A stretch of 64,000 bases of DNA from Belliella aquatica (GTDB lineage Bacteria > Bacteroidota > Bacteroidia > Cytophagales > Cyclobacteriaceae): NCBI RefSeq assembly GCF_014637795.1, contig NZ_BMFD01000005.1:62001-126000 (forward strand), in the 5' to 3' direction. The translations under genes were made by a program, and so were the position numbers. Below the pieces are notes generated by a model, which was not told the DNA's origin, searched no databases, and was given only the letters and a program-made list of their open reading frames with translations. The number at the start of each line of letters is the position of its first letter. Position 1 is the stretch's first letter. Of this stretch, positions 17,713-26,943 are shown one piece after another.

Positions 17713-18914
17713 CGTTTAGCCTTTTTATTGTTGGTATCTCTAAGTATTTCTTTCATCAAGGGATAATAAAAATTCCAAAAGAAACTTCTTCTTTGTGAGA
17801 AATCATCTGGATGAAGAAACATTCGCCATAAGGTTGCTATTCCTTGATATTGATAAGAATTATCAGCAATTCGATTATCAGAGTAGTCACCTGAAAAATA
17901 ATAAAACGAGGCATTCCCACTTTTTTTATGAACTACAGCAGGGAAATATCTTGGTAATCCCATTTCTCTAAGTAATTCTATACCCGCGGCTGTCGGTTGA
18001 ATATCGTAATATGAAATCACTTCAAAATCTCTACTCACAAGCATGATATCAAACCAATAAGGATACTTAACCATCTCTGGCAGTCCGTATCTAGTTTGAG
18101 CTTGTAGATTGGTAACCACAGTGGGTACAGGATCTCCGAGATGCTCAATATTTTTCATCACCTCAATACGTCCATTTTCATGAAGAAAAATAAGACCTGA
18201 GCCTCTGAAACCCCAAATATCTTGATGTTGCTTTTTATAAGTTTCTATCATCCACCTTGGGATTTCTTCATTGAGGACAGTATCTAATTCATCAAAATAC
18301 CTACCAATCCATCCTGTCCACCTCATATCCATCAATTCTTCAAATTCCGTCCTTATTTGCTTGCTTGTGGGAGAGGCAATAGAGTTAAATTCTGTTATAA
18401 TTACTTTCTCTTTTTCAATCGACTTTTTTATTATTTGGAGGTCACTCCTATCCATTCCTCCATAGATTTTTTTAGACCTATTTTGCCCTTGGCTTTTTCC
18501 AAAATCACCTTCGTAAACTCCATAAGTATCAGAAATGTATAAAAGATCTAAATCATCTGCTAAACGGTCTATTTCTACATCTGAAAGCTGTGTGAAATCT
18601 TTAATCTCAAATTCATCAGAATTATCCTTAGGATGAAAACCCCAATATCCAAGCTCTCCAAGATATAATGATTCGTCTGATTTTACATATTTCAAATGAT
18701 TCAAAACCCATTGAATAGATTGAAACTCTCCCTGCTCTTTAAAAGGGACTGTTTTATCCAAAATTACAACTTCTAATTTTGCACTTGAAGTACCTTTCCA
18801 GACTAAATAGCTGATCAAAGGAAATGCAAAGAATATAAATCCGAAGAAAATTATCCATTTGAATAATAATCTTAGCTCAATCGGGAAGTATCTATCTAAA
18901 AATTCTTTCATCAA
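17709..18914 (-). CDS. Membrane-anchored extracytoplasmic protein of unknown function in the polysaccharide operon
   Basis: 401 aa. One hydrophobic helix at about 17-40 anchors the protein, and the remaining 360 residues should face the periplasm. The body starts with a Rossmann-like strand (LEVVILDKTVPF). It then shows LYISDTYGVY, KVIITEFNSIASPTS and WTGWIGRYFDEL, patterns reminiscent of amidotransferase- or deacetylase-like alpha/beta domains, but I cannot name a family. The stop of the YaiO gene overlaps its start by 4 bp and it ends the operon. A role in modifying, cleaving or lengthening the exported glycan is a reasonable hypothesis. Confidence 0.75.
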   Translation of the reverse strand: MMKEFLDRYFPIELRLLFKWIIFFGFIFFAFPLISYLVWKGTSSAKLEVVILDKTVPFKEQGEFQSIQWVLNHLKYVKSDESLYLGELGYWGFHPKDNSDEFEIKDFTQLSDVEIDRLADDLDLLYISDTYGVYEGDFGKSQGQNRSKKIYGGMDRSDLQIIKKSIEKEKVIITEFNSIASPTSKQIRTEFEELMDMRWTGWIGRYFDELDTVLNEEIPRWMIETYKKQHQDIWGFRGSGLIFLHENGRIEVMKNIEHLGDPVPTVVTNLQAQTRYGLPEMVKYPYWFDIMLVSRDFEVISYYDIQPTAAGIELLREMGLPRYFPAVVHKKSGNASFYYFSGDYSDNRIADNSYQYQGIATLWRMFLHPDDFSQRRSFFWNFYYPLMKEILRDTNNKKAKR

Positions 18915-20152
18915 AATCTAAATTCTGTCCCAACTGATATATTTATGTTATTTCTGAAATTCCCCTGATTAATTTCATCTCTAGAGTATCCTAAAAAACC
19001 AAATCCCATCCATCTATCAGTCCAAAGTTGCTGATATCCCAATCTTGCTCTATAAGAATTTAATAATTGTGATTGAAAATCTCTATTCTCTTCATCAGGA
19101 GAAACACCTGTACTAAACTGGATACTAAAAAAGTCCTCAGGACCTTTGAAGTAATACCTTGTTTGCAAATTTCCACTCGTTGAACTTCCACTTGTACCAG
19201 GAATGACATTTACTCGAAGATTAAACCACCAATTACTCACATACTTCCCAATAGATCCTGTAAAAATATGTGTCACTTCAGAAAAGCTTAAATGTCTATA
19301 TCCAATGTCAAATTCAAAAGCTTTAGGTAGATTCCAATAAACACTACCTCCAAATCTGTAACTTGGGAAGAAAAAAGCCTGTGAAAAACCAACATTGAAG
19401 TAGCCATAAGAATTTTTTCCCAATGAAGGATATGCGTCCAATTCAAATTGGGTTCCATTGGCATCAAATCGAGAAGAGTTTGTCACCCTTGCAATTAAGG
19501 ACCCGGTCAATTTGGTCCGAGTTCGTCCATATAGAGAGTAAGTGTTCCATGGAGTAAGTTGGCCTCTAAAGCTATCATAATCATAGGTCGCTCCTATGGC
19601 ATTGTTACGGCCTAGCCTCTGTAAAGTCTGTATATAGTTAAGAATGCCATTTATTTTACTATTCTTCTCAAACACTTCTCTTGCAATTTCTAGAGCTGTA
19701 CTGTAGTCTTCACGGTAATAATACAACCTTGATTTTCTATAGCTAAGAAGAGTCGATTGAGGGCCAATTTTATCAATACCTTTATTAATTATCAATTCTG
19801 CTTGATCATAATTTTCTGACCAAAAAAGATTGTCAATATAAGCTACATAAGCATCCTGATATTCAGGACTAGCTTCTATGGCCCGCTCAAAATAAACGGA
19901 AGCCGAATCATAGGATCCATCCCAGCTATACGACCTACCTACCAATATTAGAATATCTGCATAAGTTGGGTATTTTTCAAGTGCTCTGAAAGCTATAGCT
20001 CTTCCTTCTTCTCTCTTGCCATCTAATATCAATTTACGAGCCTCAGCATATAAAACATCTGGATCAAAGGATTCCTGAGCAAAGATGATTGGGGTCAAGG
20101 TATTTAATGCTAAGATGACAAACAAGCTTTTGATATAAATATTGATTTTCAT
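18911..20152 (-). CDS. TPR plus YaiO-family outer-membrane beta-barrel protein
   Basis: 413 aa with a signal peptide (cleavage near IFAQE). Residues about 27-180 form TPR-like helical repeats (LVGRSYSWDGSYDSA, YVAYIDNLFWSENYDQA). From about 185 to the end the sequence is a series of amphipathic strands ending in FRF, the Phe-terminated barrel expected of an outer-membrane protein of the YaiO family. The architecture recalls PgaA, with periplasmic TPRs feeding a porin for a polysaccharide. It lies 18 bp after the glycosyltransferase gene in the same operon, so it is probably the export channel. Confidence 0.87.
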   Translation of the reverse strand: MKINIYIKSLFVILALNTLTPIIFAQESFDPDVLYAEARKLILDGKREEGRAIAFRALEKYPTYADILILVGRSYSWDGSYDSASVYFERAIEASPEYQDAYVAYIDNLFWSENYDQAELIINKGIDKIGPQSTLLSYRKSRLYYYREDYSTALEIAREVFEKNSKINGILNYIQTLQRLGRNNAIGATYDYDSFRGQLTPWNTYSLYGRTRTKLTGSLIARVTNSSRFDANGTQFELDAYPSLGKNSYGYFNVGFSQAFFFPSYRFGGSVYWNLPKAFEFDIGYRHLSFSEVTHIFTGSIGKYVSNWWFNLRVNVIPGTSGSSTSGNLQTRYYFKGPEDFFSIQFSTGVSPDEENRDFQSQLLNSYRARLGYQQLWTDRWMGFGFLGYSRDEINQGNFRNNINISVGTEFRF

Positions 20153-20170
20153 GTTCCTTTTTCCTTTAGC

Positions 20171-21619
20171 TTATTCTGTTACTTTTTGTTTATCAGTAGC
20201 CTTATCAAATCCTTTACGGATCATCACTCCCCATCCACCTTTACCTTTGATAAAGTCCCAGTGCCCTTTAAGCCCCCACCACATCAACTTAGGATGAATG
20301 ACAAATGGCTCAATTAAAATAGTTTTAATGAGTTTATTCAAATCTTTTGAACTTTTGTAATTGTTATATGCGATTTCTTCATAGAGAATACTGAAAGATG
20401 AAATCATAATTGCGAAAAAATAAATTAGGATAAAAAGTCCAATAAAGTACAATGCACTAATATCACCTGTGATAATCATGGCAATGGTGTATATAACTCC
20501 CAAAATTTCAAAAATAGGAGCCATTTTTTCAAAAATTGCCCAAAAAGGATAGGAAACCATTCCCATAATTCCATATTCTGGATTTAATCTAATTTTTTGG
20601 TGTAGTTGAAGGGTTTCGATCGTTCCTCGCATCCATCTATTTCTCTGACGAGACAATACTTGTTCCGATTCAGGCACTTCCGTCCAACAAAGAGGATCGG
20701 GAATAAATCCGACTTTATATGGGAGCTTATTCTCTTCCATATATCTTCTCATTCTTACCACCAGTTCCATATCCTCTCCTACTGTTTTTGGAAAATATCC
20801 TCCAACTTTCATGACCAAATCTCTTTTGAAAAATCCAAACGCACCAGAAATTAGCATCAGACCGTTGACACGTGTCCATGCCATTCTTCCCATGAGAAAA
20901 GATCTAAAATACTCAATAACCTGAAATCTCCCCAACAACGTTTCAGGAACTCTGTATTTAGTAACAGTACCATCTTTGACATCACAATTATTTGCAACAC
21001 CAATTACACCACCAACAGCTATAACTTGCCTGTTTGTTTCTTCCATAAATGGACGCATCATTCTTGTAAGTGAGTCACTTGAGAGAATACAATCTACATC
21101 TATACAAGCAATAATTTCATTGTTGGAAATATTAATCCCCACGTTTAGAGCATCGGCTTTTCCTCCGTTCTCTTTATCTACTACAGTCAATTTAGAATAA
21201 GAAGAATTCTCTGATTTATAAACTCCTTTTATTGGTTTGGCTGATATTGATTCGTTGTAAGCGTATTCGGTTTTTACCAACTGAAAATTCTCAATTAATT
21301 TATTGATAGAATCATCTTTAGAACCATCATTGACAAGGATTACTTCAAATTTACCATAATGTAGCGAGAGTAAACTCTTTACATTTTGTACAACTGTATT
21401 GGCTTCGTTGTATGCTGGTGCTATGATCGAAATAGATGGGGCTAGTGGACTCGTTATAATATCCTTATAATCGGCAAATTTATTTTTTCTCAAATGATCT
21501 CGCATTTCTAAGGCAGACAATACCGTAGTCAGGAGATAAAATACAATTATTGAAAAACTGTAAAAAAGGAAGAAAATCCCAAGTAAATCGACTAATATGT
21601 TGAACAAGAGGCTATACAT
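20171..21619 (-). CDS. Membrane family-2 glycosyltransferase, processive polysaccharide synthase type
   Basis: 482 aa. N-terminal transmembrane helices (about 5-36) precede a GT-A domain with the motifs of processive synthases: IIAPAYNEAN, VNDGSKDD (97-102), the DVDC metal-binding site at about 174-177, GEDMELV, and QRNRWMRG (Q-x-x-R-W). C-terminal transmembrane helices follow. This is the pattern of cellulose, hyaluronan and PNAG (PgaC) synthases, which polymerise and translocate a glycan through the inner membrane. It overlaps the HEAT-protein gene by 8 bp. The sugar cannot be assigned. Confidence 0.92.
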   Translation of the reverse strand: MYSLLFNILVDLLGIFFLFYSFSIIVFYLLTTVLSALEMRDHLRKNKFADYKDIITSPLAPSISIIAPAYNEANTVVQNVKSLLSLHYGKFEVILVNDGSKDDSINKLIENFQLVKTEYAYNESISAKPIKGVYKSENSSYSKLTVVDKENGGKADALNVGINISNNEIIACIDVDCILSSDSLTRMMRPFMEETNRQVIAVGGVIGVANNCDVKDGTVTKYRVPETLLGRFQVIEYFRSFLMGRMAWTRVNGLMLISGAFGFFKRDLVMKVGGYFPKTVGEDMELVVRMRRYMEENKLPYKVGFIPDPLCWTEVPESEQVLSRQRNRWMRGTIETLQLHQKIRLNPEYGIMGMVSYPFWAIFEKMAPIFEILGVIYTIAMIITGDISALYFIGLFILIYFFAIMISSFSILYEEIAYNNYKSSKDLNKLIKTILIEPFVIHPKLMWWGLKGHWDFIKGKGGWGVMIRKGFDKATDKQKVTE

Positions 21620-23204
21620 TACTCAAAATAGGATCTAAAAGGTGATCTTTTATTTTCATGTATGACGCTTTAGTACTTGTACTTACAAAGTTTAAGAAAA
21701 CATCTTTATTCAAAGTAGCTAAAGAAGTTAAAATCGCCTTTTCTAAGGCAAAACTTTGAATCATGCCTAATCTTTGAATCAAAAAAGCCTGCGAATTCTC
21801 ATCACCAATATTTCCAAGGGTTTGAATGGCAATCAAACAAAGCTCCTCTTGGTCTGAGTAAAGAGCATCATGAACATGATTTAATTCCGATTCTGCATTC
21901 AGTGCATTGAAACTTCGTAAGATTTCTACTTTTTCTGGAAGTGAGGCAGTAGGGTACATTTCTGAAAGTTTTGCAATACGATCTACCCTACCCAAATAAC
22001 GAACTAAGCGAATTCCAAAAATCCTAACTGAAACATTATCTGACTCAAGGAGATAAATAATTTTAACTAAATTTTGGGTAGAAAGGAATTTGATAATCCT
22101 CAGGTATTTCATTTGTTGCCAAGATGATAAAGGATATTTTTGCCTTGCTAAAACTGTTAGATTTTTATCATTAGAGAGGTTTAGTTGGGTTGCTACAGCA
22201 TTTGAACGGATATAAAAGTTTTTGTTTGAAACTAATTTTTCCATTTCGGGAAGTGCTTCAGTAAGATCCATTTCATTGATCTCAACTATTCCTGTAGCTA
22301 CTTCATCCCATCTTTTGCTTTGAAGTCTTGAAAGTGTAAATTGATGAAGATCTAGCTTTCTATATATTAACTTCAATTTTAGCTTAAAATCACCTTTCAT
22401 ATTTTTATTCAGACTGATGATTTCCTGTATCAAAACAGTTTTGAATAATGGTTTAGAAAGATAGTTGGTAGGTAAAAATTGTTCTAAATCTTGTTTAGAG
22501 TATTCCATAATTTCCTCTAATGACTTCTCAAATAATAAATTGGAGAGCGGTTCATAGGTCAAATCTTTAAATCTTTTAGTCAAAATCTCTTTCTCCTTTT
22601 TTCTTGCCTTGATGAAAATCATGGTAAGAACCAATATTACGGAAGAAAAGATAAATAAAATTAAAATTGCTAAAAGTAAAATCACCTTAATATCTTGTAA
22701 AAGCTTGATTCTTAATTTATAAAAAGGTTTGAATGGCACTTTAGAACCTAATATAATAAGTTCACCTTCCATCTCTTCCTGCGTTATTTGTATTCCAGGA
22801 ATAAAAATTTCATTTCTTATAAGATTAGAGAGATAGGCATTTACAGATTCACGATCGGAAACCATATCAAAAATAAAATACTTCAAAAAAGGATCAAGAT
22901 TATATTTAGTCTCTAATAAGGACTTTATTTCCAGAGCCTTGCCGTAAGAAACAAGTGTATCTGAAAGCAAAAAATCACCTGATTTTGAAAAATTCATTTC
23001 TTCAAAATCAATCTGACCTAGTTGGGATTTTGGGGTCTTAACCTCTAATTGATAATAGAGACCTTGTATAGAAGGCTCAAAGGTCAAAATTTCCTCGATT
23101 TTTTCAACAGAAAGTGAGTCATTCTGACCTTTGATAAAGGATATATTGAAAAAACTAAATAAGAAGATTAGAAATAAAAATTTCCTCAAATATCCTTTCT
23201 TCAT
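21612..23204 (-). CDS. Membrane protein with N-terminal periplasmic part and cytoplasmic HEAT-type repeats
   Basis: 530 aa. A signal peptide (residues 1-26) is followed by an extracytoplasmic stretch of about 140 residues and a long hydrophobic helix around 172-200. Positively charged residues (KARKKEKEIL) then set the rest in the cytoplasm. That C-terminal part is all-helical with HEAT-like repeats (VSVRIFGIRLVRYLG, EELCLIAIQTLGNIGDENS). It overlaps the glycosyltransferase gene and sits just after the response regulator. It may be the scaffold that links the regulator to the synthase. This is inference from order and topology. Confidence 0.82.
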   Translation of the reverse strand: MKKGYLRKFLFLIFLFSFFNISFIKGQNDSLSVEKIEEILTFEPSIQGLYYQLEVKTPKSQLGQIDFEEMNFSKSGDFLLSDTLVSYGKALEIKSLLETKYNLDPFLKYFIFDMVSDRESVNAYLSNLIRNEIFIPGIQITQEEMEGELIILGSKVPFKPFYKLRIKLLQDIKVILLLAILILFIFSSVILVLTMIFIKARKKEKEILTKRFKDLTYEPLSNLLFEKSLEEIMEYSKQDLEQFLPTNYLSKPLFKTVLIQEIISLNKNMKGDFKLKLKLIYRKLDLHQFTLSRLQSKRWDEVATGIVEINEMDLTEALPEMEKLVSNKNFYIRSNAVATQLNLSNDKNLTVLARQKYPLSSWQQMKYLRIIKFLSTQNLVKIIYLLESDNVSVRIFGIRLVRYLGRVDRIAKLSEMYPTASLPEKVEILRSFNALNAESELNHVHDALYSDQEELCLIAIQTLGNIGDENSQAFLIQRLGMIQSFALEKAILTSLATLNKDVFLNFVSTSTKASYMKIKDHLLDPILSNV

Positions 23205-23213
23205 TTATAATCA

Positions 23214-23576
23214 TTAATTGTTTATCAATCTTTTTACCCGCATAGCCAACTCGTTAGGATTAAAAGGCTTTGGAATAAAATCTGAGGCACCCAAGTTAAA
23301 TGCTTCCATTACAGTACCCTCTTCCTCTCCAAGCGAGCTTAATACAATAATAGGAACTTTTGGGCTAAATTTCTTAGCATGATTAATAATTTCAATTCCA
23401 TTTTTGAAAGGAATCATGACATCAGTAATAATCAAATCAGGTGAGGCATTCTCAATCGCATTCATCCCTGCAATCCCATCTTCTACCATCGTTACATTAT
23501 AACCATCTTTCTTCAATCTAAATTGAACAAGACTTGATATAAGTCTATCATCTTCGATAATTAATACGTTTTTCAT
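23214..23576 (-). CDS. Receiver-only response regulator heading the polysaccharide operon
   Basis: 120 aa single receiver domain. The acidic pocket is in LIIEDDRLI, the phosphoacceptor Asp in LIITDVMIPFKNGIE, the switch Ser in IIVLSS, and the conserved Lys in FIPKPFNPNEL. There is no output domain and no kinase gene nearby. As the first gene, 9 bp ahead of the HEAT-protein gene, it probably controls the machinery by direct contact, perhaps through the HEAT repeats. Confidence 0.88.
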   Translation of the reverse strand: MKNVLIIEDDRLISSLVQFRLKKDGYNVTMVEDGIAGMNAIENASPDLIITDVMIPFKNGIEIINHAKKFSPKVPIIVLSSLGEEEGTVMEAFNLGASDFIPKPFNPNELAMRVKRLINN

Positions 23577-23819
23577 CTTCTTCTAATTTGGTATATGATC
23601 GAAATATACGAGGTTTTTGGTATAAAAAAATCACAAATGATTGTCATAAATAATGCAATTTTTCTTATTAAAATTATAAACATACCTTTTTGATTTACGA
23701 CTCATGGAATTTGCCGTTCCTAACAAAAATCAAGTATAAAAAAAAATAAAAATTTTTCGAGAAAAAATCTTTTACTAGCTTACAACCTAATAAAATTCAA
23801 CCAATCATCAATTTATACA

Positions 23820-25514
23820 ATGAATATCAACACAAAAATCAAGTTACTCGGTAGCTTTATAGTGGCGGTGTTTTTCATTGCTTATTCCTCTGTACAGGCT
23901 CAAAGTGATCCAAGTGGAACCAAGCGTGTGACAAGTACTTATGCGATCAAAAACGCTACAATAACTACCTCGCCAGGTAAGACAATTACTGGCGCTACGA
24001 TCCTTTTTAAAGACGGATTAATTCAAGCTGTCGGAACAAATATAAATCTGCCTGCGGGTACAGATGTAATCGATGGAGATTCCTTGTTCATCTACCCTGG
24101 ATTTATTGATGGGGCTAGCTCGGCCGGTGTCACTAGACCTTCAGAACCAGAAAGACCAGCAAATTTTGATTCCTCAAATCCTTCTGATGAATTAGCAGGA
24201 ATAACTCCTTGGAGAAACGTGATCGATCAAGTGGACATGAACAACAATGCAATCAGCGATTGGAGAAAAGCTGGTTTTACCGTAGCACACATGATTCCAG
24301 ATGGTGGAATGATCTCAGGAAAGTCTGCCATAGTAGTCTTCGGTAGCTCGTCATCCACAAACATATTGGGTCAAAATACAGCTTTGAGTACAAGATTCCG
24401 CGGTTCTCGTGGGATGTATCCTGGAACGCCACTCGGAGTAATGGCTAAATTTAGAGATGTTTATAAAAACACCGAGCTTTCTGCCAAACATCAAAATATC
24501 TTCGCTTCTAATGTTGGTTTAAATAGACCTGAAATCAACAAAACCTATGAAGCCATGTACCCTGTGATCAACAAAAATATCCCTGTGATATTTGAAGTTT
24601 CAAATGACCTTGAAATTAGAAGAGCACTAAGGTTACAAAAGGAATTAGGATTTAATCTGATGTTATTGGGTGTAACCGAAGTTGATAAAGTGATCAGCGA
24701 GATTAAAGCAGCAAACGCAACAGTATTACTTGCATTGACTTTACCAGAAGATAAATCAAAAAATAAGTCTGAAAAGCTCAATGAAGAAGCTCAAGGGCGA
24801 ACTGATAGAGTCAAAGAAGCTTACGAGACAGCACTTAAGCAAGCAGGAATGCTCGAAGAAGCAGGTATCAAATTCGGTTTCACTACTTCAGGAGCTAAAA
24901 CTGGTGATCTGATGAAAAACATCAAAATCATGATTGATAATGGATTGAGTGAAGATGCTGCATTAGCGGCTTTGACAATCAATAATGCTCAAAACCTAGG
25001 TATTCAGAAGTTTGCTGGAACATTAGAAAAAGGAAAACTTGCCAATATGGTAATAACTACCGCTCCCCTATTTACAGAAGATGCTCAAATCAAACATGTA
25101 GTAGCGGATGGTTATGTTTTCGACTACGAGACCAAACCTAAGAAAGCTGCAAATGGAAATAAGAATGGAAACGGTGCAGCTGGAGTTTCTGGTACTTGGG
25201 AATATGTATCCGACACTCCTGCGGGAAGCTCAGGTGGAATGATGACGATCGATAATTCTGCTACAGGATATGAAGGTACAATTACCTATGATGATCCAGC
25301 AGGAAATGGGAAGGCGCAAGCTACAATGAAAAATATAACTGTAAAAGATGGCAAGATGAGTTTCACTTTTGATGTATCTGCTGGTGGAATGGAAATTTCA
25401 GTTTCTGTAAATGGTGATTTGACAGATGACCAATTTACTGGTAGAATGTCTTTAGCTGAATTTGGGAGTTTTCCATTGACTGCGACAAAAAAACCAAATC
25501 AATCCAATCTCTAA
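23820..25514 (+). CDS. Exported amidohydrolase-fold protein lacking metal-binding histidines, with C-terminal beta domain
   Basis: 564 aa with a signal peptide (AYSSVQAQ, cleavage near 27). Residues about 40-440 follow the imidazolonepropionase-like amidohydrolase fold. However, the place of the HxH motif reads YPGFIDGASSAGV and has no histidines. Later positions that hold His and Asp ligands in active members are also replaced (FEVSNDLEIRRAL, MLLGVTEVD, GFTTSGAKTGD). The end of the TIM-barrel/beta-sandwich region (GTLEKGKLANMVITTAPLF) is well kept. A Gly-rich linker leads to a beta-domain of about 110 residues. First of three tandem paralogs. Confidence 0.87.
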   Translation: MNINTKIKLLGSFIVAVFFIAYSSVQAQSDPSGTKRVTSTYAIKNATITTSPGKTITGATILFKDGLIQAVGTNINLPAGTDVIDGDSLFIYPGFIDGASSAGVTRPSEPERPANFDSSNPSDELAGITPWRNVIDQVDMNNNAISDWRKAGFTVAHMIPDGGMISGKSAIVVFGSSSSTNILGQNTALSTRFRGSRGMYPGTPLGVMAKFRDVYKNTELSAKHQNIFASNVGLNRPEINKTYEAMYPVINKNIPVIFEVSNDLEIRRALRLQKELGFNLMLLGVTEVDKVISEIKAANATVLLALTLPEDKSKNKSEKLNEEAQGRTDRVKEAYETALKQAGMLEEAGIKFGFTTSGAKTGDLMKNIKIMIDNGLSEDAALAALTINNAQNLGIQKFAGTLEKGKLANMVITTAPLFTEDAQIKHVVADGYVFDYETKPKKAANGNKNGNGAAGVSGTWEYVSDTPAGSSGGMMTIDNSATGYEGTITYDDPAGNGKAQATMKNITVKDGKMSFTFDVSAGGMEISVSVNGDLTDDQFTGRMSLAEFGSFPLTATKKPNQSNL

Positions 25515-25526
25515 ACCAAAATAAAA

Positions 25527-26909
25527 ATGAAAAAGCTTAATTATATCATAGCCGCATTTTTGGTGATGGTTTGGATGCCTTCCATGGGTCAAACCCCAAA
25601 GGGCTCTGTACTTATCAAAAATGCAACAGTTATCACCATTACTCAAGGTACTCTAGAAGATACTGATATCTTGGTAGAAAATGGGATAATCAAAAAAATC
25701 GGAAAAGGACTTACTGCAAACAACGTAACTACCATTGATGCCAAAGGAAAATATGTGATGCCTGGGATCATTGATGCGCATTCACACGTAGCTCTTGACG
25801 CTGTAAATGAAGCTACTGCACCAATCACCTCGGAGGTTCAAATGGCGGATGTCGTAGATCCTTATGACATCGGTTTATACAGAGCATTGGCTGGTGGTGT
25901 AACCATCTCACATGCGATGCACGGATCAGCAAATGCTATTGGAGGTCAAAATATCACCTTAAAGCACAGATATGGCACATTCAATCCTGAAGATTTATTC
26001 ATGAAAGAAGCTCCAAGAACCATTAAGTTTGCTCTTGGTGAAAACCCAACACGTGTTCATGGTAGAGGAAAAAATATTCAACCAAGAACAAGAATGGGTG
26101 TGGAAGCCGTTATCAGAAATGGTTTCAATGAAGCATTACAATACAAAAAGGCTTGGGAAACTTATGAAAGTGCTTTAAAGCAAAAAGGAGCAACTCCAAT
26201 CCCTCCAAAAAATGATGCGAGATTGCAAACTCTTGTAGACATTCTTGATGGAAAAGTTATTATTCATTGTCACTCCTATAGAGCAGATGAAATTTATGCT
26301 TTGATCAATACTTGTAGGGATTTTGGGATTACAAACATCGTGTTCTCTCACGTAAACGAAGGTTTTAAAGTGGCTCCTGAATTGGCAGAATACACGATGG
26401 GTGCATCTGTTTTTGCAGATTGGTGGGCTTACAAGTTTGAAGTGTATTATTCTACAGCTTACAATGCCGCTATCCTAACTGAGAATGGTGTGATTACTTC
26501 AATCAATTCTGATTCTGGTGAATTGATCCGTCACTTATACCATGAAGCTGGAAAAACACAGCGTTATGGTCAGTTATCTGACGAGCAAGCACTTGCTTTG
26601 ATTACGATCAATCCTGCCAAACAGCTTGGTATCGCTGACAAAGTCGGTTCTATTGAAGAAGGTAAACAAGGTGATTTAGTGATTTTCAATGACCATCCGC
26701 TATCGGTTTATGCAATTCCGCAAATGACTTTTGTAGATGGCGTGAAATACTTCGATCTCAATGAAGATCAGAATGACATGAGAATTCGAGTTAGTGCGAA
26801 TGAAATGGTTGAACCTATTTTCTTAAAAGAGCATGACCACAATTGTATGCATGGTGTGGATTTCTTCTTTACCAATTTTGGTAGAAATTTATTTGAGCAT
26901 TCTCATTAA
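25527..26909 (+). CDS. Exported amidohydrolase with intact metal site
   Basis: 460 aa with a signal peptide (WMPSMGQ). It has the full amidohydrolase set: HSH in PGIIDAHSHVALD, His in VIIHCHSYRADE, His in IVFSHVNEGFKV, and Asp in SINSDSGELIRHL. The closing IEEGKQGDLVIFNDHPL belongs to the beta-sandwich of the imidazolonepropionase-like group. The likely activity is metal-dependent hydrolysis of a cyclic amide or peptide-like bond in the periplasm; the substrate is unknown. It is 12 bp after the first and 34 bp before the third paralog, so the three are one operon. Confidence 0.9.
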   Translation: MKKLNYIIAAFLVMVWMPSMGQTPKGSVLIKNATVITITQGTLEDTDILVENGIIKKIGKGLTANNVTTIDAKGKYVMPGIIDAHSHVALDAVNEATAPITSEVQMADVVDPYDIGLYRALAGGVTISHAMHGSANAIGGQNITLKHRYGTFNPEDLFMKEAPRTIKFALGENPTRVHGRGKNIQPRTRMGVEAVIRNGFNEALQYKKAWETYESALKQKGATPIPPKNDARLQTLVDILDGKVIIHCHSYRADEIYALINTCRDFGITNIVFSHVNEGFKVAPELAEYTMGASVFADWWAYKFEVYYSTAYNAAILTENGVITSINSDSGELIRHLYHEAGKTQRYGQLSDEQALALITINPAKQLGIADKVGSIEEGKQGDLVIFNDHPLSVYAIPQMTFVDGVKYFDLNEDQNDMRIRVSANEMVEPIFLKEHDHNCMHGVDFFFTNFGRNLFEHSH

Positions 26910-26943
26910 TCTGATCCCTGTACAATTCAAAATTTAAAATATC

